DNA of 64,000 nt from Paraburkholderia antibiotica (lineage in GTDB: Bacteria; Pseudomonadota; Gammaproteobacteria; Burkholderiales; Burkholderiaceae), in contig NZ_JABBFZ010000020.1 in assembly GCF_012927125.1 (NCBI RefSeq), positions 62,001 to 126,000 of the forward strand. The letters run 5' to 3'. The notes beneath the pieces are model-generated. The model had not been told where the DNA came from. It was given only the letters and a program-made list of their open reading frames with translations, and did no database searches. Shown here piece by piece: positions 24,761 to 34,116 of the stretch (position 1 is its first letter; every line of letters begins with the position of its first letter). Both the position numbers and the translations under genes were made by a program.

Positions 24761-26260
24761 TCAATCGTCTTGCTGCTTGCGTCGATGTGCGTGTCGCTCC
24801 TGCCACGACCAGTACAGCGCCATACCGAAGCCGACGCACGCGGTCACGTCGAGAGGAGTCAAAAAGTAGTTCGCGCTTCGCCACGCCACCCCGACTGCAG
24901 TCAGCGCGTAGAAGAACGTAAAAATCTCACCCGCGAGCAACACGGAGTTGATGCGCGGCACGGCCAACCTGTAGCCATCCTTACCTTTGGGCGTGCGATG
25001 AAAATCACCGTGAACGCCAAATAGCGCACGCATGCCGCCGGCAAAGTAATACCAGGCCATCGGCAGGAACATGGCGATATAGCGATACGTATCCCACAGG
25101 TCGCCCAACACGTTAGGCTTCTTGTTGAAACGCGCGCCTCGGCGTGCCCCGAACGCATTTTCCAGTCCCCACAACACAACCAGCCCAAAAAATGCGAGAG
25201 CGCCCCACCGCATGCCGGCGCCATCGAAATGCATCAGATAAGTCAGCGGCAGACTCAGCAGGGTCAACACATAAATCGACGCCAGCAGTACCGACGAGAA
25301 CATCACCGAGATCGCGTGCATCCGTTTCATTAACGGCATGCGCTGCGAGAGCATTTGCCTGAAATGCTTGAAACCGCTGTGGATCAGCCCTCTTCCCCAG
25401 CGCTCGCGCTGAATACGGTAGGCACTGATGGTCTCCGGCAGCGTCGACATCGACACGACATCGCGCAGATACGCGTATTTCCACTCGCCGAATTGGGCGC
25501 GATACCCGAGGTCGACGTCTTCGGTCACCGTCGACGCATTCCAGCCGCCCAAGGCATCCACACAAGCCCTGCGCCAAACACACGAACTTCCGCTGAGCGA
25601 CGCCATGTCGCCGTCTTCGCTCAGCCCCACCGTCACGTATTGCTGATGTCCCATTTCCATTGCCTGGAAACGGGTAAGAAACGACACGTCGCGATTTTCG
25701 TAACCAATGCCCGTTTGCAAAAAGCCCAGATTGGGGTCCTTGAAACATGGAATCGTTTTGAGCAGGAAATCAGTGGGCGGCACGAAATCCGCGTCGAAGA
25801 TCGCAAAGAATTGGCCACGCGATTGCTGAATGCCGTTGACCAGGTTACCGGCTTTATAACCCTTCCGATCGGAGCGCTTGACGAGACGAATGTCGACGCC
25901 CTGCGCGGCATGCCAATCCACGCGTCCCCGTGCGAGCGCGGTCGTGCCATCCGACGAATCATCGAGCACCAGAATTTCGAGCAATTCGCCCGGATAGTGC
26001 AAGCGGCACACCGCATCGATCAGCCGCTCCACCACCTCGGATTCGTTGCGGACCGGCAATAACACGCTCACCGGCGGCCAGTTCTCCGCCTCGCTGTCGG
26101 CGTTCTGTTTAAGCGCCGACTGCACGAGTTCCGTCAACTTCTGTCGTTCGACCTTTTGCGAAATCAGGAATACGCGCAGCTCAAGCAGCACGTACACCGC
26201 AAAATAGACGACCACGACCAGAAATACGGCCTGGCAAATCCAGGAAAGCAACGCAAGCAT
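24761..26260 (-). CDS. Membrane GT2 processive-type glycosyltransferase
   Basis: A 499-residue integral membrane glycosyltransferase of the cellulose-synthase-like GT2 group. Residues 1-32 hold a membrane segment; the catalytic domain has VSVLLPVRNE, LDDSSD, FDADF (the DxD), TEDVDLGYR and QRERWGRG (the QxxRW motif). Membrane helices follow from about residue 315. Enzymes like this polymerise or add sugars at the cytoplasmic membrane and push product across. The gene has GAGGAAC upstream and follows the CgeB-like gene by 13 bp. It could be the polymerase of a second polysaccharide encoded by the ugd block. Confidence 0.9.
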   Translation of the reverse strand: MLALLSWICQAVFLVVVVYFAVYVLLELRVFLISQKVERQKLTELVQSALKQNADSEAENWPPVSVLLPVRNESEVVERLIDAVCRLHYPGELLEILVLDDSSDGTTALARGRVDWHAAQGVDIRLVKRSDRKGYKAGNLVNGIQQSRGQFFAIFDADFVPPTDFLLKTIPCFKDPNLGFLQTGIGYENRDVSFLTRFQAMEMGHQQYVTVGLSEDGDMASLSGSSCVWRRACVDALGGWNASTVTEDVDLGYRAQFGEWKYAYLRDVVSMSTLPETISAYRIQRERWGRGLIHSGFKHFRQMLSQRMPLMKRMHAISVMFSSVLLASIYVLTLLSLPLTYLMHFDGAGMRWGALAFFGLVVLWGLENAFGARRGARFNKKPNVLGDLWDTYRYIAMFLPMAWYYFAGGMRALFGVHGDFHRTPKGKDGYRLAVPRINSVLLAGEIFTFFYALTAVGVAWRSANYFLTPLDVTACVGFGMALYWSWQERHAHRRKQQDD

Positions 26261-26273
26261 CGTGATCAGTTCC

Positions 26274-27359
26274 TCACAGTTTCACGACGGTGCAGATTTC
26301 CTCTAACCGGTGTGCCCAGGTGTGATGCTGTCGCACGTAGTTCGCACCGGCTTCGGCGCGATCCAGATCTTCCTGCGAGGGACCATGGCGCAAACGCGCG
26401 AATAGTTCGCGCGTCTCTTCGTATGTATTCACGACGTGGCAGAAGTCGCGAAAATGGCGGTCGACCGCCCGACTCGGATTCGTGACCGCAATCCCACCGC
26501 ACGCGAGAATTTCCAGCAGGCGCCGGGAGAACATCGTTTCCGAGCTCGTCACCGAGTTGACGTTGACCGATACCGCGTGCGACTTGTAGACATTGGCGGT
26601 CTCGCGATGCGCCACCTTCCCGTGCAAACGCATCTGCGCCGTCTTCGGAAAACGGAACTCGAGGTGGCGCGACAGCCGGTCGTGATTGCGATCGAACACG
26701 TTGATCGGCATCTCGCTCTGCTCGCAGATTTCGAAAACCATGTCGAGAAACCGACGCCGCTCGTTCAGGATGCGCCGGTAGTAGCTGCCGGTGAAACAGA
26801 CTTCATTGCGGGTGAAATTGAAACCCGTGAAGCTATGAAACGCCGGTTGAAACGGCATGATCAGCGCATTGACGGGCACATGCGCCGGCACCTGCTGACG
26901 ATAGCGTTCGAGGCATTCCTCATCGGTCGTGAACACGTAGTCGAACGCCTTCGCGACGTCGATGAACGCATCGAAGAACGGACCGTCGTCCTTGTTCCAG
27001 AACACGGTGGGAACACCCGCCTGCCTCGCGAAATCGACCAGACGGAAAATCGCCGTGGGTTTCGTCAGACGCAGCAATTTCGGCTGCTTGGCGAGTTCGT
27101 AACGCCAACTGCCGTCCACGCCGTGAAAAGCCGATTCGACCAGTACCAGATCCGGTTGCCAATGACTGATCACGTCGCGGTAATTCTTCGGCGTCATGAC
27201 GCGAATCCGGCATTCCGCGGACAGACAGTCGGCGGTGAAGTAATCCGTGACGAGCGCGATCTTCAGATGGCCGAAGCGCCCCTGCCGCGTCGCATCCTCG
27301 GCGACCGTCGGGTGATCGTAGACGATCGAACCCAGTTTTCTAATAACCCTGCCGACCAT
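26274..27359 (-). CDS. CgeB-like glycosyltransferase family protein
   Basis: A 361-residue protein resembling the CgeB/GT4-like family. A central FWNKDDGPFFDAFID and DYVFTTDEECLERY, then NFTRNEVCFTGSYYRRIL and the C-terminal FSRRLLEILACGGIAVTNPSR and TWAHRLEEI are typical of its C-terminal GT-B half. The N-terminal half looks reduced. It should be a cytoplasmic sugar transferase. ATG 27359 is five bases from the preceding stop, with AAGGGG close upstream. The alternative start at 27443 overlaps the neighbouring gene and is less likely. Confidence 0.8.
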   Translation of the reverse strand: MVGRVIRKLGSIVYDHPTVAEDATRQGRFGHLKIALVTDYFTADCLSAECRIRVMTPKNYRDVISHWQPDLVLVESAFHGVDGSWRYELAKQPKLLRLTKPTAIFRLVDFARQAGVPTVFWNKDDGPFFDAFIDVAKAFDYVFTTDEECLERYRQQVPAHVPVNALIMPFQPAFHSFTGFNFTRNEVCFTGSYYRRILNERRRFLDMVFEICEQSEMPINVFDRNHDRLSRHLEFRFPKTAQMRLHGKVAHRETANVYKSHAVSVNVNSVTSSETMFSRRLLEILACGGIAVTNPSRAVDRHFRDFCHVVNTYEETRELFARLRHGPSQEDLDRAEAGANYVRQHHTWAHRLEEICTVVKL

Positions 27360-27364
27360 TCCCC

Positions 27365-28684
27365 TTACCCCGCACTTTTCGGTAGTGCTTCGATAACAAA
27401 GTCGCGCCAGCACCGCTGTGTGGTCGCGTATTCTTTTGCCCATTCGCCCATCGCGGCAAGCGCCGCGCGGTCACTCATTGCCGTTTCGATCACGCGCGCC
27501 AGCGCGGTCGGATCGCCGGCCTTGAAAAACCAGCCTGCGGGCCGCTCGCCCATTTCGTCGCGAAACACCGGCAGATCCGGCACGATGACCGGCTTGCCCA
27601 TGGCCATTGCCTCGACGAGTTTGATCGGCGGCACGATCTCGCAGACCTTGAAAGGCTTGCGTGGAATACAGACCAGCGCGCAGCGACTCAGCGCTTCCTG
27701 TGCCTTCTGCGGCGCCATGCGGCCCAGAAAGCGGATCTGTTCCGACAGGCCGAGCCGCTGCACCTGCGATTCGAGCGACACACGCGCTTCACCATCGCCA
27801 ATCAGACTGACCGAAATCCGCACGCCGCGTGCGCGCAGTTGCGCCACCGCGTCGATCAGCGTGTCGAGTCCCTCATAGGCCATCAACGAGCCGGCATAGC
27901 CGATCGTGTCATGCTCTATTTCCTGCGACGCGAACGACGCGAAGCGCTCGGGTTCGACGCAATTGGGCAGCAGAAACATGCGCTCCTTGTCGATTCCCCA
28001 ACGTGCACGTGCGAAGCGCCCCAATTGCTCCGAAATCACGAACACGCGATCCGCGTGCCGCGCAACGAGCCCTTCGAGTTCGAGGCCTTGCCTGAAGCCC
28101 TGGCGACCTTCGTAGTGCGGCGTGCGCGAAATCCGCGTGAGCTCCCACAGCCCGCGCATTTCGTACTGAAACGGAATGCCCAATTGGCGAGCCGCCAGCA
28201 ATGCCGGTAACGCGTTCACATGATTCGACGCGGCATGAATAACGGACACGCGCTGCTTCTTTGCCCACTGCGCGACGACCCGCGCCGCCTGCATCGCATA
28301 CAGCAGCACCGGGCGATTATTGGCCGGCCCTGCCGCATGCAGATAACGGACTTCGCCGACCTGGGTCTCTTCATTCAACGCGTCGTGCAAGCGGTCGATC
28401 CGGTCGAATGGATAACCGGGCCGGGTCAGCGCATGCACGCGGCCGCCCGCCGACGCCATCGCCCGAATGACCTCGTGCGTGCGCGTCGTGTAGCCGCTCG
28501 TGTGATACGGCAATGCGCTGGCCGCCACATACAGAAGCCCACCGGCATCGGCATCGGCATCGTATGGCGCGGTGGCCGCACGTCGTTGCGCCTTGCGATC
28601 CAGCGTGCGGACCGTCAGCCATCGGCTCAAGCCCAGATACGGCTCGCTAACGAACGTTTGCAGAGAATCGAATGGCCTGCTCAT
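27365..28684 (-). CDS. GT4 family glycosyltransferase
   Basis: A 439-residue GT-B fold glycosyltransferase. The acceptor domain contains LPYHTSGYTTRTHEVIRAM, and the donor-binding half has IGYAGSLMAYEGLDTLIDA, VSLIGDGEAR, then PPIKLVEAMAMGKPVIVPDL, the usual GT4 E-x7-E region. It is a cytoplasmic retaining transferase that would build the repeat unit. Its ATG overlaps the stop of the deacetylase gene (ATGA), showing tight coupling. Confidence 0.88.
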   Translation of the reverse strand: MSRPFDSLQTFVSEPYLGLSRWLTVRTLDRKAQRRAATAPYDADADAGGLLYVAASALPYHTSGYTTRTHEVIRAMASAGGRVHALTRPGYPFDRIDRLHDALNEETQVGEVRYLHAAGPANNRPVLLYAMQAARVVAQWAKKQRVSVIHAASNHVNALPALLAARQLGIPFQYEMRGLWELTRISRTPHYEGRQGFRQGLELEGLVARHADRVFVISEQLGRFARARWGIDKERMFLLPNCVEPERFASFASQEIEHDTIGYAGSLMAYEGLDTLIDAVAQLRARGVRISVSLIGDGEARVSLESQVQRLGLSEQIRFLGRMAPQKAQEALSRCALVCIPRKPFKVCEIVPPIKLVEAMAMGKPVIVPDLPVFRDEMGERPAGWFFKAGDPTALARVIETAMSDRAALAAMGEWAKEYATTQRCWRDFVIEALPKSAG

Positions 28685-29652
28685 GTCCGCGCGGTTCCCT
28701 GTTTCTTGAGTTCGGCTTGTGCGAGATCGACGGTGTGCGACACGCTGATCTTGCCGCGCGAGTGCAGATCGAGAAATTCAGCGGTCGTGATCACGTCGTA
28801 ATCTTTGGTCAAACGACGCAGGAGCTTGCGATACCCTTCCACTCGCTGATCGTCGCGATAGGTCGCGTGGCCGTTTTCGTCCCAGTACAGCAGCGACCAC
28901 GAATGCAGCAGGAAAATAGAAAACGTCGGGCTGCCGCTGAACGCGTCGAGCAGCAGTTTTCCCCACCAGGGACGGAAGCGAAAGTAAGGCGACTCCGGAT
29001 AGGTGAGGCGCGCCCACCATTCTTCTTTACCCACCTTCGGCAAGATCTTCTTTTCCGTCATCGGCACTTCGATCACGCCGTTCGACCACGCGTACGGCTG
29101 ATTCGTCGGCTCGCTGAACACCGCCTGTTTCGCGTGAACCGCGCACATCGAATTGTTGAACGATGCCCGCACACCGGCGGCCTTAAGCGCGCGTATCGAA
29201 GCCGCATTCCAGCGGAACGAGCCCGCCCGATGCGCGAGAATCGGCTTGCCGGTTTGCGACGAGATCTGTTCGGCAAAATGTTTAATGACGAACTCGGCAC
29301 GTGCATCGTCGGTATATTGGTTCATATACTGCGGACGGCGCGGGAGTCCATGTTCGGCCCAGAACGAGTCGGGCAGATATTCCGGGTGTGTGTGCAATTG
29401 CACGTCCTGACCGACGGAATCGAGCCATCGCACGACTTCACGCGTTTCTTCCAGATACGACCACGCGCCGCATTGATCGACGAAATAGACGTGCTTCGCG
29501 CCGAACTCGTCGCCGATCCCGGCCATTTCACGAATGCCCGCCGTGCCACGCTCGTGTACGCCCCACATGAGTCGCTTGACGTGATCGTGCGGCGCGCGTT
29601 TCGGCAGCGCTTCGGTATCGACCGTCAACATGGCATAACGATTCTTTTGCAT
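28681..29652 (-). CDS. Polysaccharide deacetylase family protein
   Basis: A 323-residue NodB-fold carbohydrate esterase. Motif 1 is MLTVDTEALP, motif 2 VQLHTHPEYLP (His-x-His metal ligands), motif 3 AHRAGSFRWNAASI, and FLLHSWSLLYW carries the late His motif. No signal peptide is present, so it probably acts in the cytoplasm on a lipid-linked or nucleotide-linked sugar, unlike extracellular PgaB-type enzymes. The start at 29652 (MQKNRYAMLTVD) is five bases after the previous stop; a longer frame to 29820 runs into that gene and is rejected. Its stop overlaps the GT4 start. Confidence 0.8.
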   Translation of the reverse strand: MQKNRYAMLTVDTEALPKRAPHDHVKRLMWGVHERGTAGIREMAGIGDEFGAKHVYFVDQCGAWSYLEETREVVRWLDSVGQDVQLHTHPEYLPDSFWAEHGLPRRPQYMNQYTDDARAEFVIKHFAEQISSQTGKPILAHRAGSFRWNAASIRALKAAGVRASFNNSMCAVHAKQAVFSEPTNQPYAWSNGVIEVPMTEKKILPKVGKEEWWARLTYPESPYFRFRPWWGKLLLDAFSGSPTFSIFLLHSWSLLYWDENGHATYRDDQRVEGYRKLLRRLTKDYDVITTAEFLDLHSRGKISVSHTVDLAQAELKKQGTART

Positions 29653-29657
29653 CTTTC

Positions 29658-30209
29658 TCAACTCAATTTCGACAACGCACGCCACTCCGCCTCGCTGGCC
29701 AAACCAGCGCTCAACGGCAAGACGGTTGCATTGCGATAGCGCCACGCGAGATAGGCCTGCTTTCTCTGCTGTAGCGATGGGCCCGTGCTGCTCAACGACG
29801 GCACATATTCCACCAGCCAACCCAGCCGGGAATAAAAGGCGAAATCGGCGATATCCGTCACCAGTACTGGCGCCAGATCATCGCCGCCTTGAAGCTTTTT
29901 CGACCACCCCTCGCAGGCCGCGCGCAACTCGCGACGCTCGGCGCCGAGCGCCCAGATCATCACCGTCTTTACATCGGCAGAAACCGGTCTGTGCTTGAGG
30001 GTCGGCAACCACGGATACGGCGTGACGTGCGGCGAAATCAGATTTACCGATGCCAGTACATGCCGAATGCGCCGCCATACGCGCTCATGCCAGGTGGACG
30101 GCGACTTTTTGCCAAGCAGGTCGTAGCGGACAAGCACATCCCATTCAGGTTTGGCGGCGAGCGCTCGAATCCGACGTCGCAGTGCTTTGGTTTCCGCGAT
30201 CACGCTCAC
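29658..30209 (-). CDS. Hypothetical protein inside the glycosyltransferase block
   Basis: A 183-residue protein not recognised. It starts with a GTG that overlaps the preceding TGA. It has a basic N-terminus (KALRRRIRALA), a central VKTVMIWALGAERRELRA, a VLVTDIADFAFYSRLGWLVEYVP segment that resembles the C-terminal part of a nucleotide-sugar-binding domain, and a C-terminal QQRKQAYLAWRYRNA. No membrane segments or catalytic signature. Tight overlap with its neighbours suggests a role in the same pathway, perhaps as a partner of the GT28-like enzyme upstream. Confidence 0.68.
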   Translation of the reverse strand: MSVIAETKALRRRIRALAAKPEWDVLVRYDLLGKKSPSTWHERVWRRIRHVLASVNLISPHVTPYPWLPTLKHRPVSADVKTVMIWALGAERRELRAACEGWSKKLQGGDDLAPVLVTDIADFAFYSRLGWLVEYVPSLSSTGPSLQQRKQAYLAWRYRNATVLPLSAGLASEAEWRALSKLS

Positions 30210-31318
30210 TGCATGCGCTCCCGTCCTGCCGCCAAAGCGAGGATCTTTTCGGCTGCGAGCACCGCGCCGTTCATCGGGATCCCTACACGTTTGGCACCAT
30301 TGCCGTTCAGCATGTCGAGCAGTTTGCCGACCGCTGCGCTGCGTTCGTCGTCGGTTTCGCAGGCGGACACGACAGCCGGCATGACGTCAGCGACCTTATG
30401 CGCGCGGCGCACCTGATCGTCGGCGAGTTGGTCGTTCGGTACGAGTAGCGCGGGCACGCCCGCCTGCACGAGTTCGCAGCAGGTGTTGTAACCGGCGGCG
30501 CCGACAAAGGCGTCGAACGCACGCAAATAGCGCGCGAGCGGATAGACCGTCAGTGGCATCACGCCATCCGGCAACTCGATATCGCGCACCGAAATGGGTG
30601 CACGCACCCAGACCACCTTGAATCCAGCGGCCTCGAAAACACGAATCAGACCGTGCCCGATCCCTGCCACGTCTTTCAGATTTCCTGGGCCGAGTGCAAA
30701 CAGAACGAAACGGCCTTCCTGCGGAAGATTCAATGCTTGACGCGCTGCCGCGCGATCGAGCAGCTCATCGTCATCCAGCACGCACACGGGTGGTACGACC
30801 GCACGCTTGCCGCCGCCTTCGAGTGGCGTCTCGCTTGCCTGCGCGCCCAATTCGCCGGGCTGAATCACGAGATCGAAGCGCGACTCGTCCACGGTCACCG
30901 TCTTGCCCCCTTCCTTGAGCAAACCACGGTTCGACCAGACGAGCGCCGGCGAACCGAACGTTTCGCACGTCGCCAGAAAACCTTGAAACGGCCACGTGCC
31001 GTCGAAGACGATGACATCAGGGCGTACGCTTTCGAGCATCATGCCGAAGCGCACAGCCAGCTCGCTATTCCACGCAAACGTGGAGCTCGTCGACCAGTAT
31101 GGCGAAACGAAGTAGTCCGCCTCGAATCCCATCTCTTCGATGAGTTCGACTGCCGACGCCAACGAAAAGAATACCGGTCGGGCACGGTCACGCAACCGCC
31201 GCGCATAGGAAAGACAACGATTCAGATGGCCCATGCCCGAGCCATTGACGTTGAAGAACAGAATGCGGGGAAGTGGCGAACCGGTCGACTCGCTCCGGGC
31301 CGCTTGCCAAACATTCAT
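30206..31318 (-). CDS. MurG/GT28-like glycosyltransferase
   Basis: A 370-residue GT-B fold enzyme. The N-terminal LFFNVNGSGMGHLNRCLSYA is the Gly-rich acceptor loop of MurG-like proteins, LFALGPGNLKDVAG sits at the domain junction, and FVGAAGYNTCCELVQAGVP followed by LLVPNDQLADDQ is the UDP-sugar binding region. It should transfer a sugar from a UDP donor, and the adjacent ugd makes UDP-glucuronate a good candidate. Its start overlaps the ugd stop as ATGA. Confidence 0.82.
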   Translation of the reverse strand: MNVWQAARSESTGSPLPRILFFNVNGSGMGHLNRCLSYARRLRDRARPVFFSLASAVELIEEMGFEADYFVSPYWSTSSTFAWNSELAVRFGMMLESVRPDVIVFDGTWPFQGFLATCETFGSPALVWSNRGLLKEGGKTVTVDESRFDLVIQPGELGAQASETPLEGGGKRAVVPPVCVLDDDELLDRAAARQALNLPQEGRFVLFALGPGNLKDVAGIGHGLIRVFEAAGFKVVWVRAPISVRDIELPDGVMPLTVYPLARYLRAFDAFVGAAGYNTCCELVQAGVPALLVPNDQLADDQVRRAHKVADVMPAVVSACETDDERSAAVGKLLDMLNGNGAKRVGIPMNGAVLAAEKILALAAGRERMQ

Positions 31319-32484
31319 GCGTCGCTGCCGAACAGATCGCGTGTGTACACCTTGTCCGCCACATCGGCCAGATCGTCCGTCATGCGATTGGCGACGATCA
31401 CGTCCGCTGTCCGCTTGAACTCCGCCAGATCCTTCACGACCGACGAATGGAAGAACGTCGACTCCTGCAGCGCCGGTTCATAGACGATAACTTCAACGCC
31501 CTTCGCCTTGATGCGTTTCATCACCCCCTGAATGCTCGACGCACGGAAGTTGTCCGAACCGGCTTTCATGACCAACCGGTAAATACCGACTACTTTCGGC
31601 TTGCGCTTCAGCACGCTTTCGGCGATGAAGTCCTTGCGCGTTCCATTCGATTCGACGATGGCGTGAATCAGGTTCTGCGGTACGTCGCTGTAATTCGCCA
31701 GGAGTTGCTTGGTGTCTTTCGGCAGACAATAACCGCCGTAGCCGAAGCTCGGATTGTTGTAATGCGAACCGATGCGCGAGTCCAGACATACACCTTGAAT
31801 GATCTGGTGCGTATCGAGGCCATGCTGCGCGGCGTAGGTGTCGAGTTCGTTGAAATACGCGACCCGCATTGCGAGAAATGTATTGGCGAAGAGCTTGATC
31901 GCTTCTGCTTCGGTGCTGCCGGTAAACAGCGTCGGAATGTCCTGTTTCAGCGCGCCCTGCTTGAGCAGATTGGCGAAGACTTCCGCGCGTTCGGAACACT
32001 CGCCGACGACAATCCGCGACGGATACAGGTTGTCGTAAAGCGCCTTGCCTTCACGCAGGAATTCCGGCGAAAAGATCAGGTTTTGCGTGCCGAGTGCTTC
32101 ACGCGTGCGTTCGGTATAGCCGACCGGAATGGTCGACTTGATCACCATGACCGCCGTCGAATTGATCTCTTTTACCTCGCGAACCACGCTTTCGATCGAG
32201 CGCGTGTTGAAATAATTCGTTTCCGGATCGTAGTCGGTGGGCGTGGCGATAATCACATAGTCGGCACCAACGTAGGCATCTTTCCTGTCGAGCGTGGCGC
32301 GGAAATTGAGAGGCTTGTGCGCGAGGAAGTCCTCGATCTCGGCGTCCTCGATCGGCGATTCCTTGCGGTTAAGCATCGCCACTTTCTCAGCGACGATGTC
32401 CAGCGCGACGACCTCGTTGTGTTGAGCCAGTAGAACAGCGAGAGAAAGGCCGACGTAGCCAGTACCGGCGATTGCGATTTTCAT
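31315..32484 (-). CDS. ugd: UDP-glucose 6-dehydrogenase
   Basis: A 389-residue nucleotide-sugar dehydrogenase of the short E. coli-type Ugd length. The NAD site is IAGTGYVGLSLAVLLA, STIPVGYTER follows, and the catalytic Cys is in GYGGYCLPKDTKQLL (about residues 248-262). It oxidises UDP-glucose to UDP-glucuronate with two NAD. It begins a tight block (ugd, GT28-like, unknown, deacetylase, GT4, CgeB-like, GT2, GNAT), and the 400-bp gap upstream probably holds that block's promoter. Confidence 0.93.
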   Translation of the reverse strand: MKIAIAGTGYVGLSLAVLLAQHNEVVALDIVAEKVAMLNRKESPIEDAEIEDFLAHKPLNFRATLDRKDAYVGADYVIIATPTDYDPETNYFNTRSIESVVREVKEINSTAVMVIKSTIPVGYTERTREALGTQNLIFSPEFLREGKALYDNLYPSRIVVGECSERAEVFANLLKQGALKQDIPTLFTGSTEAEAIKLFANTFLAMRVAYFNELDTYAAQHGLDTHQIIQGVCLDSRIGSHYNNPSFGYGGYCLPKDTKQLLANYSDVPQNLIHAIVESNGTRKDFIAESVLKRKPKVVGIYRLVMKAGSDNFRASSIQGVMKRIKAKGVEVIVYEPALQESTFFHSSVVKDLAEFKRTADVIVANRMTDDLADVADKVYTRDLFGSDA

Positions 32485-32880
32485 TTACTTCCTTTATTCG
32501 GTTAAATCATTTTAACTCGCGCAGATGGCTTGAGGATAATTTTGGCGTCACAGCATAAGCTGGGTATGAGGCCAAAATTACCGTCGCGATTGCGATCTCG
32601 GGCCGTGTCGCCGAATCACGGTCGGGGAAGGCCTGCGATCCGATCCGGTATGCTGCTCCGCTCGCCCGCGAATTTTCACCCGGTATCCACAAGCGGCTAC
32701 CCGTGAGCGTCTTTAGACGATCCCCCGCGTTTTTTTGCAAACAAACGCCGATGGTCGCCGCTGCCTCTTCTCCTCCATTAGCCACCGCCGGGTTGGGCGA
32801 TCGCATTGAGCGCCGTATGCGCCAGGTTGCGCCTGACACCTTCACGAGCCAATGACGATCGCCTCAAAAGCTTCTTCAGA
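32485..32880. promoter_or_regulatory. Intergenic region upstream of the ugd block
   Basis: A 396-bp gap in an otherwise compact cluster. It likely holds the ugd-block promoter. A short TCTTCA/TGAAGA stem followed by CTTTTG (minus strand) lies just after the GH5 stop near 32865-32880 and may be a weak terminator. The one open frame (32507-32845) has no family resemblance or ribosome site. Confidence 0.35.
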
Positions 32881-34005
32881 TTATTGAAGATTGCACGACA
32901 TGGGATAAGTCTTTGTTCCGTGTGTATCCAGACCCAACGCGCTAAACAAAGGGGTAACCGGACGCCGCCCGCAAGCACTTTTCTCGGTAATCCCAAAGCC
33001 CTGCGAATAGTCCCACACCACCCATCCCATGTGCTTTGCCTCAGCAGCCTTTCGCACCGCGGCAAGATAGGCTGCGCGAGACTCAATCGGTGCACGATAA
33101 CGCAACGCACCGAACTCATTAATCACGACGCGGGTGTGTTGATTCTTGGCCCAGAATTGCAGATCACCGAATTTTTTGGTGATTTTTTCTTCATCCATCC
33201 CTTCTTTTGCCGCGTCCTCATAAGCCTTACATGCAGCGACAGCCTGATCGCTTGCGTTGGAACACAGCGCTTTCTGCTCCGGCGTATTGAATTCAACCGG
33301 AAACTGAACATTGCCCACCGCGGGGTAGTAACTACCCGGTATCCAGGTGGCGCCCTGATGCGTAAAAATCATTGGGGTGTAGAAATGCACGGCGTACACC
33401 ACATTGGGGTCGTCGATCGCCGTCTGGCTCATCAGGTCATGCGGTGTATAAAACTTAGGCACGCCCAAAATGATGGTGCGTTGACGGTCCCTGGAGCGCA
33501 GGTCCGCCACTACGCCCGCTATTACGCCTTTCCAGTCGGACATCGTTGTTTGCGGCTCATTCAGAAGCTCGAACGCGACCTTATGCGTATCGGTATTCCT
33601 GAGACGTTCTCCCAGCACGGCCCATGCTTGACGAAACTGCGCGTGCCAGGTTGCACTATCTTCCTGAAAAAAATCGTGCGTCGGGTGGAAGTCGACCGTC
33701 GCCGAAAATCCATTTTTATCAAGAGCAGCAAGGAACGACTTCAGTCGTTCGATACTGCAGTCATTAGACGGCTGCTGATCGAATACGCAGTGTTCGCTGA
33801 CAGGAATCCGAATGTGGTTCAAACCAGCAGAACGCAGAAATGGGAGTTCTTTCTCAAAGAAATAGGGCTGAGACATTAGTTCGCCCCATCCCGGCATATT
33901 GACGCCTTTCATATCCGCAACAGCCATGGATGGAGACATCTCGGCAAAAGCCCCAAAGCTCGTCATGAACAGCATAAAGGCTACAGCAACTTTACGGATA
34001 CCCAT
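32881..34005 (-). CDS. Secreted GH5-like glycoside hydrolase (cellulase family)
   Basis: A 374-residue enzyme with a signal peptide (residues 1-22, ending GAFAE). The TIM-barrel signature is clear: LRSAGLNHIRIPVSEHC, the acid/base Glu in FELLNEPQ, a VYAVHFYTP strand, and the nucleophile Glu in VVINEFGAL. It should hydrolyse beta-1,4 or similar glucans or mannans in the periplasm or outside. Glycosidases of this kind often accompany polysaccharide export loci and trim or release polymer. The start is ATG 34005 with AAGGAATT upstream; a TTG at 34008 is also possible. Base composition is lower in GC than the flanking capsule genes. Confidence 0.88.
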   Translation of the reverse strand: MGIRKVAVAFMLFMTSFGAFAEMSPSMAVADMKGVNMPGWGELMSQPYFFEKELPFLRSAGLNHIRIPVSEHCVFDQQPSNDCSIERLKSFLAALDKNGFSATVDFHPTHDFFQEDSATWHAQFRQAWAVLGERLRNTDTHKVAFELLNEPQTTMSDWKGVIAGVVADLRSRDRQRTIILGVPKFYTPHDLMSQTAIDDPNVVYAVHFYTPMIFTHQGATWIPGSYYPAVGNVQFPVEFNTPEQKALCSNASDQAVAACKAYEDAAKEGMDEEKITKKFGDLQFWAKNQHTRVVINEFGALRYRAPIESRAAYLAAVRKAAEAKHMGWVVWDYSQGFGITEKSACGRRPVTPLFSALGLDTHGTKTYPMSCNLQ

Positions 34006-34116
34006 CAAATTCCTTATTGCGAGAGAAAATCAATTCAAAAATTAATCGCAGCTTCCGGAGTTTTACTCCGACATCTCATTTTCAAAAATTCTTAAAATAT
34101 TTCAATAAAATACTTT

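Noticed and set aside
32507..32845. 112-codon minus-strand frame between ugd and GH5
   Set aside because: No ribosome site, no recognisable motif, Arg/Ser-rich as for chance frames.
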